Below are positions 35,572-44,691 of a stretch of DNA of 64,000 nucleotides, one piece after another. The notes beneath the pieces were generated by a model, which was not told the origin of the DNA, ran no database searches, and saw nothing but the letters and a program-made list of their open reading frames with translations. This DNA comes from Nitrobium sp046350935. GTDB lineage: Bacteria; Nitrospirota; Thermodesulfovibrionia; Thermodesulfovibrionales; Dissulfurispiraceae. The translations under genes were made by a program, and so were the position numbers. Location: positions 43,842 to 107,841 of the forward strand of contig JAXLZK010000009.1 in the NCBI GenBank assembly GCA_046350935.1. Direction: 5' to 3'. Within the stretch, counting starts at the first letter, position 1; each line of letters starts with the position of its first letter.

Positions 35572-36077
35572 ATGCCGAGGAGATGCTCCAAATCGTTGAT
35601 ACGGAAGGGAGGACTCTCCGAGCTCGCCCGCGTTCTAAAGTCCAAAAGACCCCCGCCCTGATGCACAAAGGTTGCGCCATGTGCTGGTGCTCAACGACAC
35701 GGGAGAGCTGCTCCCTCAGAAAGGTCATGGGAAAGGATGTGGCCCCGGGCAAATGGGACACCTCGGTGGGCGCGGCACCTCTCTCCCGGTGAGCACCTCG
35801 CCGAGGGGCGCTCAGGGAGATGGAAGAGGAGCTGGGGATTGTCTCTGCTCACCTGGGTTCCTCTATTCCTACGCGTCCATTCCAACCCCACGAGACGGAG
35901 ATGGTGTTTCACCCACGCATGCATCCATAACGGTCCTTTTTCTTTCAACCGCGAGGAGATCGACGGGGTGAAGTTCTGGCCCCTGGAAGAGATCCTGGAG
36001 TGTCGGGGGAGCGGATTCTGAGCGATAATTTCGAGTCCGAGATCGGGAGGTACTGCTCCCATTGTAGCAACCGGTAA
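35572..36077 (+). pseudogene. NUDIX hydrolase, broken copy
   Basis: Noisy counterpart of the intact gene at 39612-40118. The NUDIX box region is split between frames around 35770-35830, and several single-base indels interrupt the frame. Probably not a separate gene; see the assembly finding. Confidence 0.75.
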
Positions 36078-36131
36078 AGGCGCGCCCGGGGGAGGTAGCA
36101 TCTTGCTCATGGTTGCGGGAAAGGGCAGTAC

Positions 36132-36950
36132 ATGATCGTCAGGTGCTGGGGAGCAAGGGGCTCATCCCTGTTTCGGGCGCCGAATACCTTCGGTACGGAG
36201 GAGATACTCCCTGCCTCAGAATCGGACAAAACGATGAGATCATCGTCGTAGACGCAGGGACGAGCGTACGGCGCCTCGGAGACCGGCTCCTCCAGGAAAA
36301 CCGCTTTCACCTGGCCATGGTGTTCACCCATTCCCACTGGGACCATATCCTCGGTTTTCCTTTTCAAGCCTGCGATCTACTCCCCGCAAACCCGGATACG
36401 CCTCTTCGGGTGTCCCACCCTGGGGAGCAATACGCCAGTACTACTGTCCGACGTCATGACGCCTCCCCCATTTTCCGGTGCCTTCGGCGAGATCAAGGCG
36501 GACATCTCCTACCAGGGCGAGTGCGGCGGCTCCTTTTTCCCTCGATTCGGTCGCCATTACCACTATTTCCCTCAGCCATCCCAACAGGCTCGTTCCCGCT
36601 TCACCGAGACGGAAAAAGCGTGCTTTCTGACCGATAACGAGTTATCCTACCAGCATCCGGGCGGCGCACCATGAGGAGGTACCGGGAATTCTCGGGGGCC
36701 GACCTGCTCATCCACGATGCCGAATATACCGACGAGGAGTACCGGAAAACAGAGGCCTGGGGCCACAGCCGCTATCGCGATGCGCTGCACCTGGCACTGG
36801 ATGCGAGGGTGAGAAAGTTCGTTTGTACCACCCGCAACCGGGAAAGGAGCGACGACGCCCTCGACGCCATTGTCGACGAGTGCCGCCGGATCGAGAAAAG
36901 GAGCGGAGATGGAATGCTTCGCCTCACCAGAGGCAGAAATCGCCCTGTAA
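36132..36950 (+). pseudogene. Metallo-beta-lactamase-fold hydrolase, broken copy
   Basis: Noisy counterpart of 40172-41011. The metal motif survives in one frame (VFTHSHWDHILGFPF), but frame changes occur on both sides, for example near 36165 and 36370. Probably the same locus as the intact gene. Confidence 0.75.
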
Positions 36951-37039
36951 AGAGCTCCTGTGGAGGAGCATTCTGCAGCGGATAAAGTATTAAGCAGCAG
37001 TGCGAGCTTCACCGCGATGGATACGCACACCAAAAAATA

Positions 37040-38054
37040 TTATTTTCTTTTTTTCGCCCAATATCGGCTCTATTCGGGATTCCAGTCAATGAGACAACGC
37101 GGCTCTCAATCAGCATACTCTGCCTGACAAAGCGCAATCTGCGGCAAGACAGTAAAAACGGTTTGTGCGGAGATTGCTCACCCGCCGTCACCATATCAAT
37201 TCTATCAACATTAACTACTGTCAGCATTCAACATATCCTTTGAATTTCGCTTTCTGATGGCTTTTTCAGTCTCACCAATTCGGTTGTGGATGTTGGAGAA
37301 ATCAGTGCCTCCTTTGATTTCGTAGCAATAATATTCCGAAAATCACCGTGCTTTTCCGATAAACGCTCACGGATAATGATATCAGGATCAGGAGCAAACT
37401 CTATTAATACGGTGCGACCTGCCGCATTCTTCATTTCTATCACCCTGGGTGTCGCAGTGGTAATATGTTGATCAACAATCGCTTTGATCACATCAAAGAC
37501 AATTACAATACCACGTGCTCCTTTGTTACGTTTTGCACCGCTCTCCAGCGAGGTCGGCAGCGTCAATAAAGCAAGATCATCAAGAAAAGTCTTTGTAAGC
37601 GATACCAGAAATCCGAATTCATCAAGTAGGATGCAGCATTGTTCAGTGTTCGGCACCAATCGAATGCATACTGTTTTTTTCCGAGAAGGGCCCTTTTCTC
37701 TTCCATTGCCTTAAATAATCTATCCCTGTCTCTGCCGTGCCGAACGCCTTCTGGCTGAACCCGGAGCAAGCGAAGACGATAATACCCCAACAATCGAGAA
37801 AGTTAGCAGAAAGAATGACAGGTACGGCAAGCACGATTTCACCTCTCAGGCCCTTTGAAGCTGAAGAGACAAATCAGTGCCCTGTGCGCCACGGAGACCA
37901 ACTCTCTATCGATATCAACAAGCTTCAGGTTCTTTACCGTAGCAAAAAGAGCTTCCTGCAAAAAGTATCGCGCAGTTGTACAAGCGCTGCCGCAAAATCC
38001 ACCTGCAAGTCAGGGTTTTCAAGAGTAATCGCCACTGCTGCCCTCTATCTCCAT
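37040..38054 (-). pseudogene. XcyI-like restriction endonuclease, broken copy
   Basis: Noisy counterpart of 41099-42124, split into at least three open pieces (around 37228-37659, 37563-37793 and 37643-37834 in different frames). The central stretch VIEMKNAAGRTVLIEFAPDP is unchanged. Probably not a separate gene. Confidence 0.75.
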
Positions 38055-38959
38055 TCTTTGATCCAAGCCGCTTTGCCGCAAGGGCAACATATTCCGGGTG
38101 CAATTCGATTCCTATGTAATTCCTTATCAGGCGCTCACACGACACCCACTGTTCCGGAGCCGAAAAAAAGGATCGAACATAATCTCCTCTTTTCGTACCT
38201 GCTAAAATGCACGGCTCAATGAGCTTGGGCGGAAACGTAGCGAAATGCGCTTCTTTATAGGGCTCGGTGTTTATGTCCCACACGCTTCGTTTGTTGCGTT
38301 TCCCTCTTCCATCGTCGGTACTCTCAAGGACAGCTTTATAGTCATAATAATATTATATTCTCATTTTTCGAGAACAAAAACACATACTCGTGAGAGCGTG
38401 TAGGACGGTCCTTTACGCTCTCCGGCATGGCATTCGGCTTGTTCCAGACTATATCGCTCCTCAAATACCAGCCATCCTGTTGAAGGGAGAAGGCAAGACC
38501 AAGGAATCCTTGAGCAAATCTTTCGGCTTTAACCTTCAGGAGTAATAGGTCCACGGACATTGCGCGGGCAGGGTTTTTCTTGTCGGGAGCACGCCAACCT
38601 CGATTCCCGCTGGTATATCCGTCTCCGATATTGAGCCAGAAAATACCATCAGGCTTAAGTACCCGATGAACCTCACGAAAAAACAGTAACTAATCTGTTG
38701 ACAAACTGGGGGAGAGTCTCTTCAAGTCCGATTTGGCCGTCTATTTTATAATCCCCAAGCCCCCAATAGGGAGGTGAAGTAATGACGCACTGAACTGACT
38801 CTGGGAAGACGAGACACAATATGATGCGTATCGCCGCGAAGAATCATTGATCCTATCGGATTTAATTTCCGGCAGAGTTTCATCTGCGGTTTCATTAGAC
38901 TGTAAATGACATACCCTATTATAACTCAACAATTTCGCTTTCTTGTCCTGGGATCGCAA
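38019..38959 (-). pseudogene. DNA methyltransferase, broken copy with extended N-terminus
   Basis: Noisy counterpart of the gene at 42087-42968. It carries sequence lost in the N gap of the clean copy: from an ATG at 38959 it reads MRSQDKKAKLLSYNRVCHLQ then SNETADETLPEIK, which continues in the clean copy as LIGSMILRGDT. So the true methyltransferase probably starts about 38 residues before the first Met visible in the clean copy. Downstream the frame is broken repeatedly. Confidence 0.7.
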
Positions 38960-39196
38960 ATGTCCGACAGTGAGTAGCCTTTCAGGAAGGAGACACTCTT
39001 CCCCTTACGCCGTACTCCTGTTCAGCTTGATAAAGCGAAAATCCCTCGCCTGTACCTGACCATCTCTCCCGGGGGGTAACGAGAAAGAAGGGTCATGAGC
39101 TGCCCCTCTTTTTCGTTGTGCAACTGGACATTCAACATCGTTCCCCGGCAGCCTGTCTGGGGATCAAATGTCCGACAGTGAGTGGTCTTTTCCGAG
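38960..39196. other. Noisy bridge across the N gap and junction of the two copies
   Basis: At 39014 it reads CTCCTGTTCAGCTTGATAAA, identical to the first bases after the N gap at 43069. At about 39117-39160 it contains TGTGCAACTGGACATTCAAC and CGGCAGCCTGTCT, which match the 3' part of queE (43133-43171). An 18-base exact repeat, AAATGTCCGACAGTGAGT, occurs at 38958-38975 and 39166-39183, the second directly at the join to the clean copy. No gene called. Confidence 0.75.
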
Positions 39197-39611
39197 GGGC
39201 ATCACTCCCGGCCGCCTCGGAAAGAGCTATCTGAATTGTGTAGAAAGCTGCAGAAGGAAATACTATGCAATGCGTAAGGGGTCAAATAGGCAAGAGGTAA
39301 GGAGTGCTGCAGCAAGCCTCTTCATCGAACAGGACTGAATGGATTGTTACTGTGTAATATTTTCGACGTTATTGTAAATTCTTCCGACAGAGAACGTATT
39401 TAATATAAGTAAAAATGAGGACACTGGGAGAGGGCAAACTGATAAAAAGGGGAGGAGAGGACACTTTCACCTCCTTTCTGCGATGGTGTCTCATGAGAGC
39501 GATGACTCCCTGCTGACTACCCCAAGATCAAAGCACATGCCGCCATTTTGAAGTGCACTTCCGAAACAGATCCCGGTTTACGGAAGAAGGCTCTTTCTGG
39601 TATCTTTAACC
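39197..39611. other. Intergenic region upstream of the NUDIX gene
   Basis: No gene of its own that I can support. AT-rich around 39340-39410 (GTGTAATATTTTCGAC, then TTTAATATAAGTAAAAATG), where a promoter for the NUDIX-MBL pair is likely but hexamers are not convincing. A stretch AAGGGGTCAAATAGGCAAG recalls borders of mobile elements. Confidence 0.5.
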
Positions 39612-40118
39612 ATGCCGGAAGAGATGCTCGAAATCGTTGATACGGAAGGGAGGACTCTCGGGCTCGCCCCGCGTTCTAAAGTCCATGGGAACCCCGCCCT
39701 GATGCACAAGGTTGTCCATGTGCTGGTGCTCAACGACACGGGAGAGCTGCTCCTCCAGAAGAGGTCCATGGGAAAGGATGTGGCCCCGGGCAAATGGGAC
39801 ACCTCGGTGGGCGGGCACCTCTCTCCCGGTGAGCACCTCGCCGAAGGGGCGCTCAGGGAGATGGAAGAGGAGCTGGGGATTGTCTCTGCTCACCTGGAGT
39901 TCCTCTATTCCTACGTCCATTCCAACCCCTACGAGACGGAGATGGTGTTCACTCACGCATGCATCCATAACGGTCCTTTTTCTTTCAACCGCGAGGAGAT
40001 CGACGAGGTGAGGTTCTGGCCCCTGGAAGAGATCCTGGAGTGTCGGGGGAGCGGGATTCTGAGCGATAATTTCGAGTCCGAGATCGGGAGGTACTGCTCC
40101 CATCGTAGCAACCGGTAA
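39612..40118 (+). CDS. NUDIX hydrolase
   Basis: A 168-residue enzyme cleaving a nucleoside diphosphate linked to another group. The NUDIX box is complete and canonical (GHLSPGEHLAEGALREMEEE then LGI, fitting Gx5Ex7REUxEExGU), flanked by VAPGKWDTSVGG and the IDEVRFWPLEEI segment that places it nearer the IDI/YfcD-like type. The start ATG lies 11 codons before the first beta strand. It precedes the metallo-beta-lactamase-fold gene by 53 bases on the same strand. Substrate unknown. Confidence 0.92.
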   Translation: MPEEMLEIVDTEGRTLGLAPRSKVHGNPALMHKVVHVLVLNDTGELLLQKRSMGKDVAPGKWDTSVGGHLSPGEHLAEGALREMEEELGIVSAHLEFLYSYVHSNPYETEMVFTHACIHNGPFSFNREEIDEVRFWPLEEILECRGSGILSDNFESEIGRYCSHRSNR

Positions 40119-40171
40119 GAGGCGCGGCCCGGGGGAGGTATCTTGCTCATGGTGCGGGAAAGGGGCAGTAC

Positions 40172-41011
40172 ATGATCGTCAGATGCTGGGGAGCAAGGGG
40201 CTCCATCCCTGTCTCGGGCGCCGAATACCTTCGGTACGGAGGAGATACTCCCTGCCTCGAAATCAGGACAAAAAACGATGAGATCATCGTCGTAGACGCG
40301 GGGACGGGCGTACGGCGCCTCGGAGACCGGCTCCTCCGGGAAAACCGCTTTCACGTGGCCATGGTGTTCACCCATTCCCACTGGGATCATATCCTCGGTT
40401 TTCCCTTTTTCAAGCCGATCTACTCCCCGCAAACCCGGATACGCCTCTTCGGGTGTCCCACTGCACAGGGAGCAATACGCCAATTACTGTCCGACGTCAT
40501 GACGCCTCCCCATTTTCCGGTGCGCTTCGACGAGATCAAGGCGGACATCTCCTACCAGGGCGAGTGCGGCGGCTCCTTTTCCCTCGATTCGGTCGCCATT
40601 ACCACTATTCCCCTCAGCCATCCCAACAGGGGGCTCGGGTTCCGCTTCACCGAGGACGGAAAAAGCTTGATCTTTCTGACCGATAACGAGTTATCCTACC
40701 GGCATCCGGGCGGCCGCACCTATGAGGAGTACCGGGAATTCTCCCGGGGGGCCGACCTGCTCATCCACGATGCCGAATATACCGACGAGGAGTACCGGAA
40801 AACAGAGGCCTGGGGCCACAGCCGCTATCGCGATGCGCTGCACCTGGCACTGGATGCGAGGGTAAGGAAGTTCGGTTTGTACCACCATAACCAGGAAAGG
40901 AGCGACGACGCCCTCGACGCCATTGTCGACGAGTGCCGCCGGATCATAAGAGAAAAAGGAGCGGAGATGGAATGCTTCGCCCTCACCCAGGAGACGGAAA
41001 TCGCCCTGTAA
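40172..41011 (+). CDS. Metallo-beta-lactamase-fold hydrolase (RNase Z/PhnP-like)
   Basis: A 279-residue product with the one-domain MBL pattern: MIVRCWGARGSIPVSG start, VVDAGTGVRRLG, the zinc motif VFTHSHWDHILGFPFF (HxHxDH with Ser and Trp between), LSHPNRGLGFRF, FLTDNE and LLIHDAEYTDEEYR with a final GHS. This layout is shared by PhnP and cyclic-phosphate phosphodiesterase relatives. The start ATG follows AAAGGGGCAG. Convergent with the restriction endonuclease gene downstream. Substrate not assigned. Confidence 0.9.
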   Translation: MIVRCWGARGSIPVSGAEYLRYGGDTPCLEIRTKNDEIIVVDAGTGVRRLGDRLLRENRFHVAMVFTHSHWDHILGFPFFKPIYSPQTRIRLFGCPTAQGAIRQLLSDVMTPPHFPVRFDEIKADISYQGECGGSFSLDSVAITTIPLSHPNRGLGFRFTEDGKSLIFLTDNELSYRHPGGRTYEEYREFSRGADLLIHDAEYTDEEYRKTEAWGHSRYRDALHLALDARVRKFGLYHHNQERSDDALDAIVDECRRIIREKGAEMECFALTQETEIAL

Positions 41012-41098
41012 AGAGCTCCTGTGGAGGGGCATTCTGCAGCGGATAGTGACCCAAGCGGCAGTGCAGCTTCACCGCGATGGATGCACTTTCCAAAAATA

Positions 41099-42124
41099 TT
41101 ATTTTCTTTTTTTCGCTACAATATCGGCTCTATTCGGGATTCCAGTCAATGAGACAACGCGGCTCTCGAAATCGGCATACTCCTGCCCTGACCGAGCCGC
41201 AATCTGCGACAGACGGTAAAAACGGTTTGTGCTTGGAGATTCCTTTCTTGCCGTCACCATATCAATTCTATCAACATTAACTACTGTCCAGCATTCAACA
41301 TATCCTTCAGATTTCGCTTTCTGATGGCTTTTTTCAGTCTCACCAATTCGGTTGTGGATGTTGGAGAAATCAGTGCCTCCTTTGATTTCAATAGCAATGA
41401 TATTCCGAAAATCACCGTGCTTTTCCGATAAACGCTCACGGATAATGATATCAGGATCGGGAGCAAACTCTATTAATACGGTGCGACCTGCCGCATTCTT
41501 CATTTCTATCACCCTGGGTGTCGCAGTGGTAATATGTTGATCAACAATCGCTTTGATCACATCAAAGACAATTACAATACCACGTGCTCCTTTTGTTACG
41601 TTTGCACCGCCTCTCAACTGAGGTCCCAGCGTCAATAAAGCAAGATCATCAAGAAAAGTCTTTGTAAGCGATACTTCAGAAATCGAATTCATCAAGTAGG
41701 ATGCAGCATTGTTCAGTGTTCGGCATAAATCAGGAAGATGCATACTGTTTTTTTTCGAAAGGAGCCCTTTCTCTTCCATTGCCTTAAATAATCCTATCCC
41801 TGTCTCTGCCGTGTAGAACGCCTTCTGGCTGAACCCAAGCAGGAGACGATAATACCCCAACAATCGAGGATTAGCAGAAAGAATGACAGGTACGGCAAAC
41901 ACGATTTCACCTCTCAGGCCCTTTGAAGCTAGAAGAGACAAATCAGTGCCCTGTGCATACAGGGCCAACTCTCTATCGATATCAACAAGCTTCAGGTTCT
42001 TTACCGTAGCAAAAAGAGCTTCCTGCAAAAAAGTATCGCGCAGTTGTACAAGCGCTGCCGCAAAATCCACCTGCAAGTCAGGGTTTTCAAGAGTAATTGC
42101 CACTGCTGCCCCCTCTATCTCCAT
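41099..42124 (-). CDS. Type II restriction endonuclease, XcyI-like
   Basis: About 341 residues. I favour the ATG at 42124 (MEIEGAAVAITLENPDLQVD); an in-frame ATG at 42160 is possible. The C-terminal half carries a PD-(D/E)xK-type core: IEFAPDPDIIIRERL then FRNIIAIEIKGGTDFSNIHN, with catalytic Asp, Glu and Lys. The IEIKGGTDxSNxHNRxGExEKSH pattern and the partner methyltransferase suggest the XcyI/Cfr9I type that cuts CCCGGG; that specificity is from memory of the family, not shown here. It overlaps the methyltransferase end by 38 bases. Confidence 0.7.
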   Translation of the reverse strand: MEIEGAAVAITLENPDLQVDFAAALVQLRDTFLQEALFATVKNLKLVDIDRELALYAQGTDLSLLASKGLRGEIVFAVPVILSANPRLLGYYRLLLGFSQKAFYTAETGIGLFKAMEEKGLLSKKNSMHLPDLCRTLNNAASYLMNSISEVSLTKTFLDDLALLTLGPQLRGGANVTKGARGIVIVFDVIKAIVDQHITTATPRVIEMKNAAGRTVLIEFAPDPDIIIRERLSEKHGDFRNIIAIEIKGGTDFSNIHNRIGETEKSHQKAKSEGYVECWTVVNVDRIDMVTARKESPSTNRFYRLSQIAARSGQEYADFESRVVSLTGIPNRADIVAKKRK

Positions 42125-42968
42125 TCTTTGATCCAAGCCGCTTTGCCGCAAGGGCAACATATTCCGGGTGCAATTCGATTCCTATGTAATTCCTTATCAG
42201 GCGCTCACACACAACACCCACTGTTCCGGAGCCGAAAAAAGGATCGAGAACATAATCTCCTCTTTTCGTACCTGCTAAAATGCACGGCTCAATGAGCTTG
42301 GGCGGAAACGTAGCGAAATGCGCTTCTTTATAGGGCTCGGTGTTTATGTCCCACACGCTTCGTTTGTTGCGTTTCCCTCTTCCATCGTCGGTACTCTCAA
42401 GGATAGCTTTATAGTCATAATAATATTTCTCATTTTTCGAGAACAAAAACACATACTCGTGAGAGCGTGTAGGACGGTCCTTTACGCTCTCCGGCATGGC
42501 ATTCGGCTTGTTCCAGACTATATCGCTCCTCAAATACCAACCATCCTGTTGAAGGGCGAAGGCAAGACGCCAAGGAATCCCGAGCAAATCTTTCGGCTTT
42601 AAACCTTCAGGAGTATTAGGTCTCACGGACATTGCGCGGGCAGGGTTTTTCTTGTCGGGAGCACGCCAACCCCGATTCCCGCTGGTATATCCGTCTCCGA
42701 TATTGAGCCAGAAAATACCATCAGGCTTAAGTACCCGATGAACCTCACGAAAAACAGCAACTAATCTGTTGACAAACTGGGGGAGAGTCTCTTCAAGTCC
42801 GATTTGGCCGTCTATTTTATAATCCCTAAGCCCCCAATAGGGAGGTGAAGTAATGACGCACTGAACTGACTCCTTGGGAAGACGAGACACAATATGATGC
42901 GTATCGCCGCGAAGAATCATTGATCCTATCAGTTTAATTTCCGGCAGAGTTTCATCTGCGGTTTCATT
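42087..42968 (-). CDS. Site-specific DNA methyltransferase (beta class), 5' end in gap
   Basis: SAM-dependent N4-cytosine or N6-adenine methyltransferase guarding the restriction enzyme's site. Motif order is TSPPYWGLRDY (motif IV, N-terminal) then DIVWNKPNAMPESVKDRPTR and C-terminal VLDPFFGSGTVGVVCERLI (motif I), i.e. the beta arrangement. The TSPPYW form is usual for N4-cytosine enzymes. The first Met in this copy is at 42920, but the frame is open into the N gap, and the noisy copy shows about 38 further residues. Forms a restriction-modification pair with the endonuclease. Confidence 0.9.
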   Translation of the reverse strand, partial: NETADETLPEIKLIGSMILRGDTHHIVSRLPKESVQCVITSPPYWGLRDYKIDGQIGLEETLPQFVNRLVAVFREVHRVLKPDGIFWLNIGDGYTSGNRGWRAPDKKNPARAMSVRPNTPEGLKPKDLLGIPWRLAFALQQDGWYLRSDIVWNKPNAMPESVKDRPTRSHEYVFLFSKNEKYYYDYKAILESTDDGRGKRNKRSVWDINTEPYKEAHFATFPPKLIEPCILAGTKRGDYVLDPFFGSGTVGVVCERLIRNYIGIELHPEYVALAAKRLGSKNGDRGGSSGNYS

Positions 42969-43068
42969 NNNNNNNNNNNNNNNNNNNNNNNNNNNNNNNN
43001 NNNNNNNNNNNNNNNNNNNNNNNNNNNNNNNNNNNNNNNNNNNNNNNNNNNNNNNNNNNNNNNNNNNN
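42969..43068. other. Scaffold gap of 100 N
   Basis: Exactly 100 N. Flanks match 38896 (GGTTTCATT) and 39014 (CTCCTGTTCAGC) in the noisy copy, so the real missing length is probably near 115 bases and should contain the start of the methyltransferase. Confidence 0.85.
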
Positions 43069-43096
43069 CTCCTGTTCAGCTTGATAAAGGAATCCC

Positions 43097-43732
43097 TTAT
43101 ACTCCCCTCTCCCCGGGGTCGTAGATGTACTTGTGCAACTGGACATTCAACCGCACCGGCAGCCTGTCTTCAAGTATCCAGGCGGAGAGAGCACGCGCAG
43201 AAAGCGACCCGAAGGCCGGGGAAATGAGGAGGGTGCATTTCCCTGCCAGCTGGTGCTCCGCAATAAAGCCTTTCACCCATTCATACTCTTCCCTGTCCGT
43301 CACGACGAACTTCAGCTCGTCGGCGGGTTTGAGGTGCTCCAGGTTCCCCAGGTCCATCCGGGCGAACATCCCGCTTTTCGGGGTCTTGATGTCCATGATC
43401 ACCACCGCCCGCGGGTCCACGTCCCGTATGCTTACACTCCCGTTCGTTTCGATGAGGACCGTGTACCCCTCGTCGAGGAGCCTCACCGCCAGGGGGAAAG
43501 CCTCCCTCTGCAGCAGGGGCTCCCCGCCGGTCAGCTCCACCAGCCCGACTCCGAACTCACGCACCCGGGCAAGGACTTCCTCCTGAGACACCTCGCCGCC
43601 CTCCTCGTAGGCATACGCGGTATCGCACCACGCACACCGTAGATTGCAGCCGGTCAGCCGCACAAAGACGCACGGCAGCCCCGCATAGGAAGACTCTCCC
43701 TGGATACTCGCAAAGATCTCGCAGACCTTCAT
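43097..43732 (-). CDS. queE: 7-carboxy-7-deazaguanine synthase
   Basis: Radical SAM enzyme of queuosine synthesis, converting CPH4 to CDG. The 211-residue product has the N-terminal substrate strand MKVCEIFASIQGESSYAGLP, the cluster motif GCNLRCAWCDTAYAYEEGG (Cx3... CNLRCxWC), VELTGGEPLLQ, and LIETNGS. The radical SAM core is short, as usual for QueE. Its ATG is one base after the stop of the upstream YdjM-type gene. queD, the preceding enzyme, is at 19.6 kb. Confidence 0.95.
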   Translation of the reverse strand: MKVCEIFASIQGESSYAGLPCVFVRLTGCNLRCAWCDTAYAYEEGGEVSQEEVLARVREFGVGLVELTGGEPLLQREAFPLAVRLLDEGYTVLIETNGSVSIRDVDPRAVVIMDIKTPKSGMFARMDLGNLEHLKPADELKFVVTDREEYEWVKGFIAEHQLAGKCTLLISPAFGSLSARALSAWILEDRLPVRLNVQLHKYIYDPGERGV

Positions 43733-43733
43733 T

Positions 43734-44630
43734 TCAGATCCTGAACGCCGCCCGCAGGATTTTTCCTTTTGAGTCCATTACCACTTCGGCGACAAACCGC
43801 TTCCCGGGCAGGAAGGAGTAGGAGAGCTCGCGCCAGGTGACCACCGTTCTTCCCGCCTCTCTTCTCACCTCGGCATAGGGGGTCGAGGCAAAATCGAGGA
43901 AGTGCTGCACCACCCGGCTTTTCTTCGACTCGATGACGGCAGAATCAGCTTCCTGCAGCCGGTACTTTTCATAGACACAGACCTTCTGCAGGAAGAGATC
44001 GACAAACCCGGTGGTTGCCTCATCCCCGGACCGCACCACAAACCACCAGCGAAAGAACCCGTTGGGGAGGGGATACACCCGGTAGGTATGGGCGTCGATC
44101 TTCGTTTTCAGGAGCTGCCGCGCCTGCCCCTGCAGGGAATATCTGCCTCCCAGGTAGAGCGCAATAAACAGGAGGGCGCCCGCGGCGATGAGGGCAGGGC
44201 GCCTTTTGCCCGCCCTCCCCAGGAGAAGCGCGAGCAGCAGGACGATTATGATAAATGGGTCGATGATGAAGGTGAGGTCGAGAGAATAGCGGCTCCAGTC
44301 CAGGGGCGACAGAATCCGGGTGCCGTACTGGTTCGTAAGGTCGAGGAAGAGATGCGAGGAGTATCCCAGGAAAGAGAGAAACGCAGTGGAGAGGAAACCT
44401 CCGTGCCTGCGGAAAAGGAGCCCCATTGTAAGGGAAAAGACCGCCAGGGCAACGATACCGTGGGTAATCCCCCGGTGATACCGGAGAAAGGCATCGACGC
44501 CCCAGAAGCGGGTGACATAATCGAAATCGGGGGCGACGGCGGAAAAGACGAGGACGAACAGCGCAGCCTTCCCCCTGAACCCCAGCTGACGGAGAACCAT
44601 GCCCGAAAGAGCGTGTGTGACAGGATCCAT
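43734..44630 (-). CDS. YdjM-type membrane-bound metal-dependent hydrolase
   Basis: A 298-residue integral membrane protein. N-terminal MDPVTHALSGMVLRQLGFRG, then VAPDFDYVTRFWGV and YHRGITHGIVALAVFSL supply the His/Asp motifs of the family (THAL, APDxD, HRGxTHG), and LGYSSHLFLDLTNQYGTRIL the final HxxLD motif. About four to five helices, then a C-terminal soluble domain. The biological substrate of this family is unknown. One base separates its stop from the queE ATG. Confidence 0.88.
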   Translation of the reverse strand: MDPVTHALSGMVLRQLGFRGKAALFVLVFSAVAPDFDYVTRFWGVDAFLRYHRGITHGIVALAVFSLTMGLLFRRHGGFLSTAFLSFLGYSSHLFLDLTNQYGTRILSPLDWSRYSLDLTFIIDPFIIIVLLLALLLGRAGKRRPALIAAGALLFIALYLGGRYSLQGQARQLLKTKIDAHTYRVYPLPNGFFRWWFVVRSGDEATTGFVDLFLQKVCVYEKYRLQEADSAVIESKKSRVVQHFLDFASTPYAEVRREAGRTVVTWRELSYSFLPGKRFVAEVVMDSKGKILRAAFRI

Positions 44631-44691
44631 GGCACTTACTCTATCACGTTTCCGGAGGGGCGGTCAAAAAGGATTTTTCCGGCCTTTTTTC

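Larger units (their letters stand above)
35150..38896. repeat. Noisy copy of the 39197-42968 segment
   Basis: Colinear over its whole length with 39197-42968 and on the same strand, with differences that are mainly 1-3 base insertions or deletions, many in homopolymers (for example CCCCC at 36470 against CCCC at 40508), plus scattered substitutions. All four genes are broken in this copy and open in the other. Unlike the clean copy it continues past the position of the N gap. Best explained as uncorrected long-read filler rather than a biological duplication. Confidence 0.85.

Noticed and set aside
35150..38896. A second, decayed restriction-modification cluster as a true ancient duplication
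   Set aside because: Differences are indel-heavy, the copy carries the sequence missing at the N gap, and neighbouring unrelated genes are equally broken; assembly filler is the simpler explanation.
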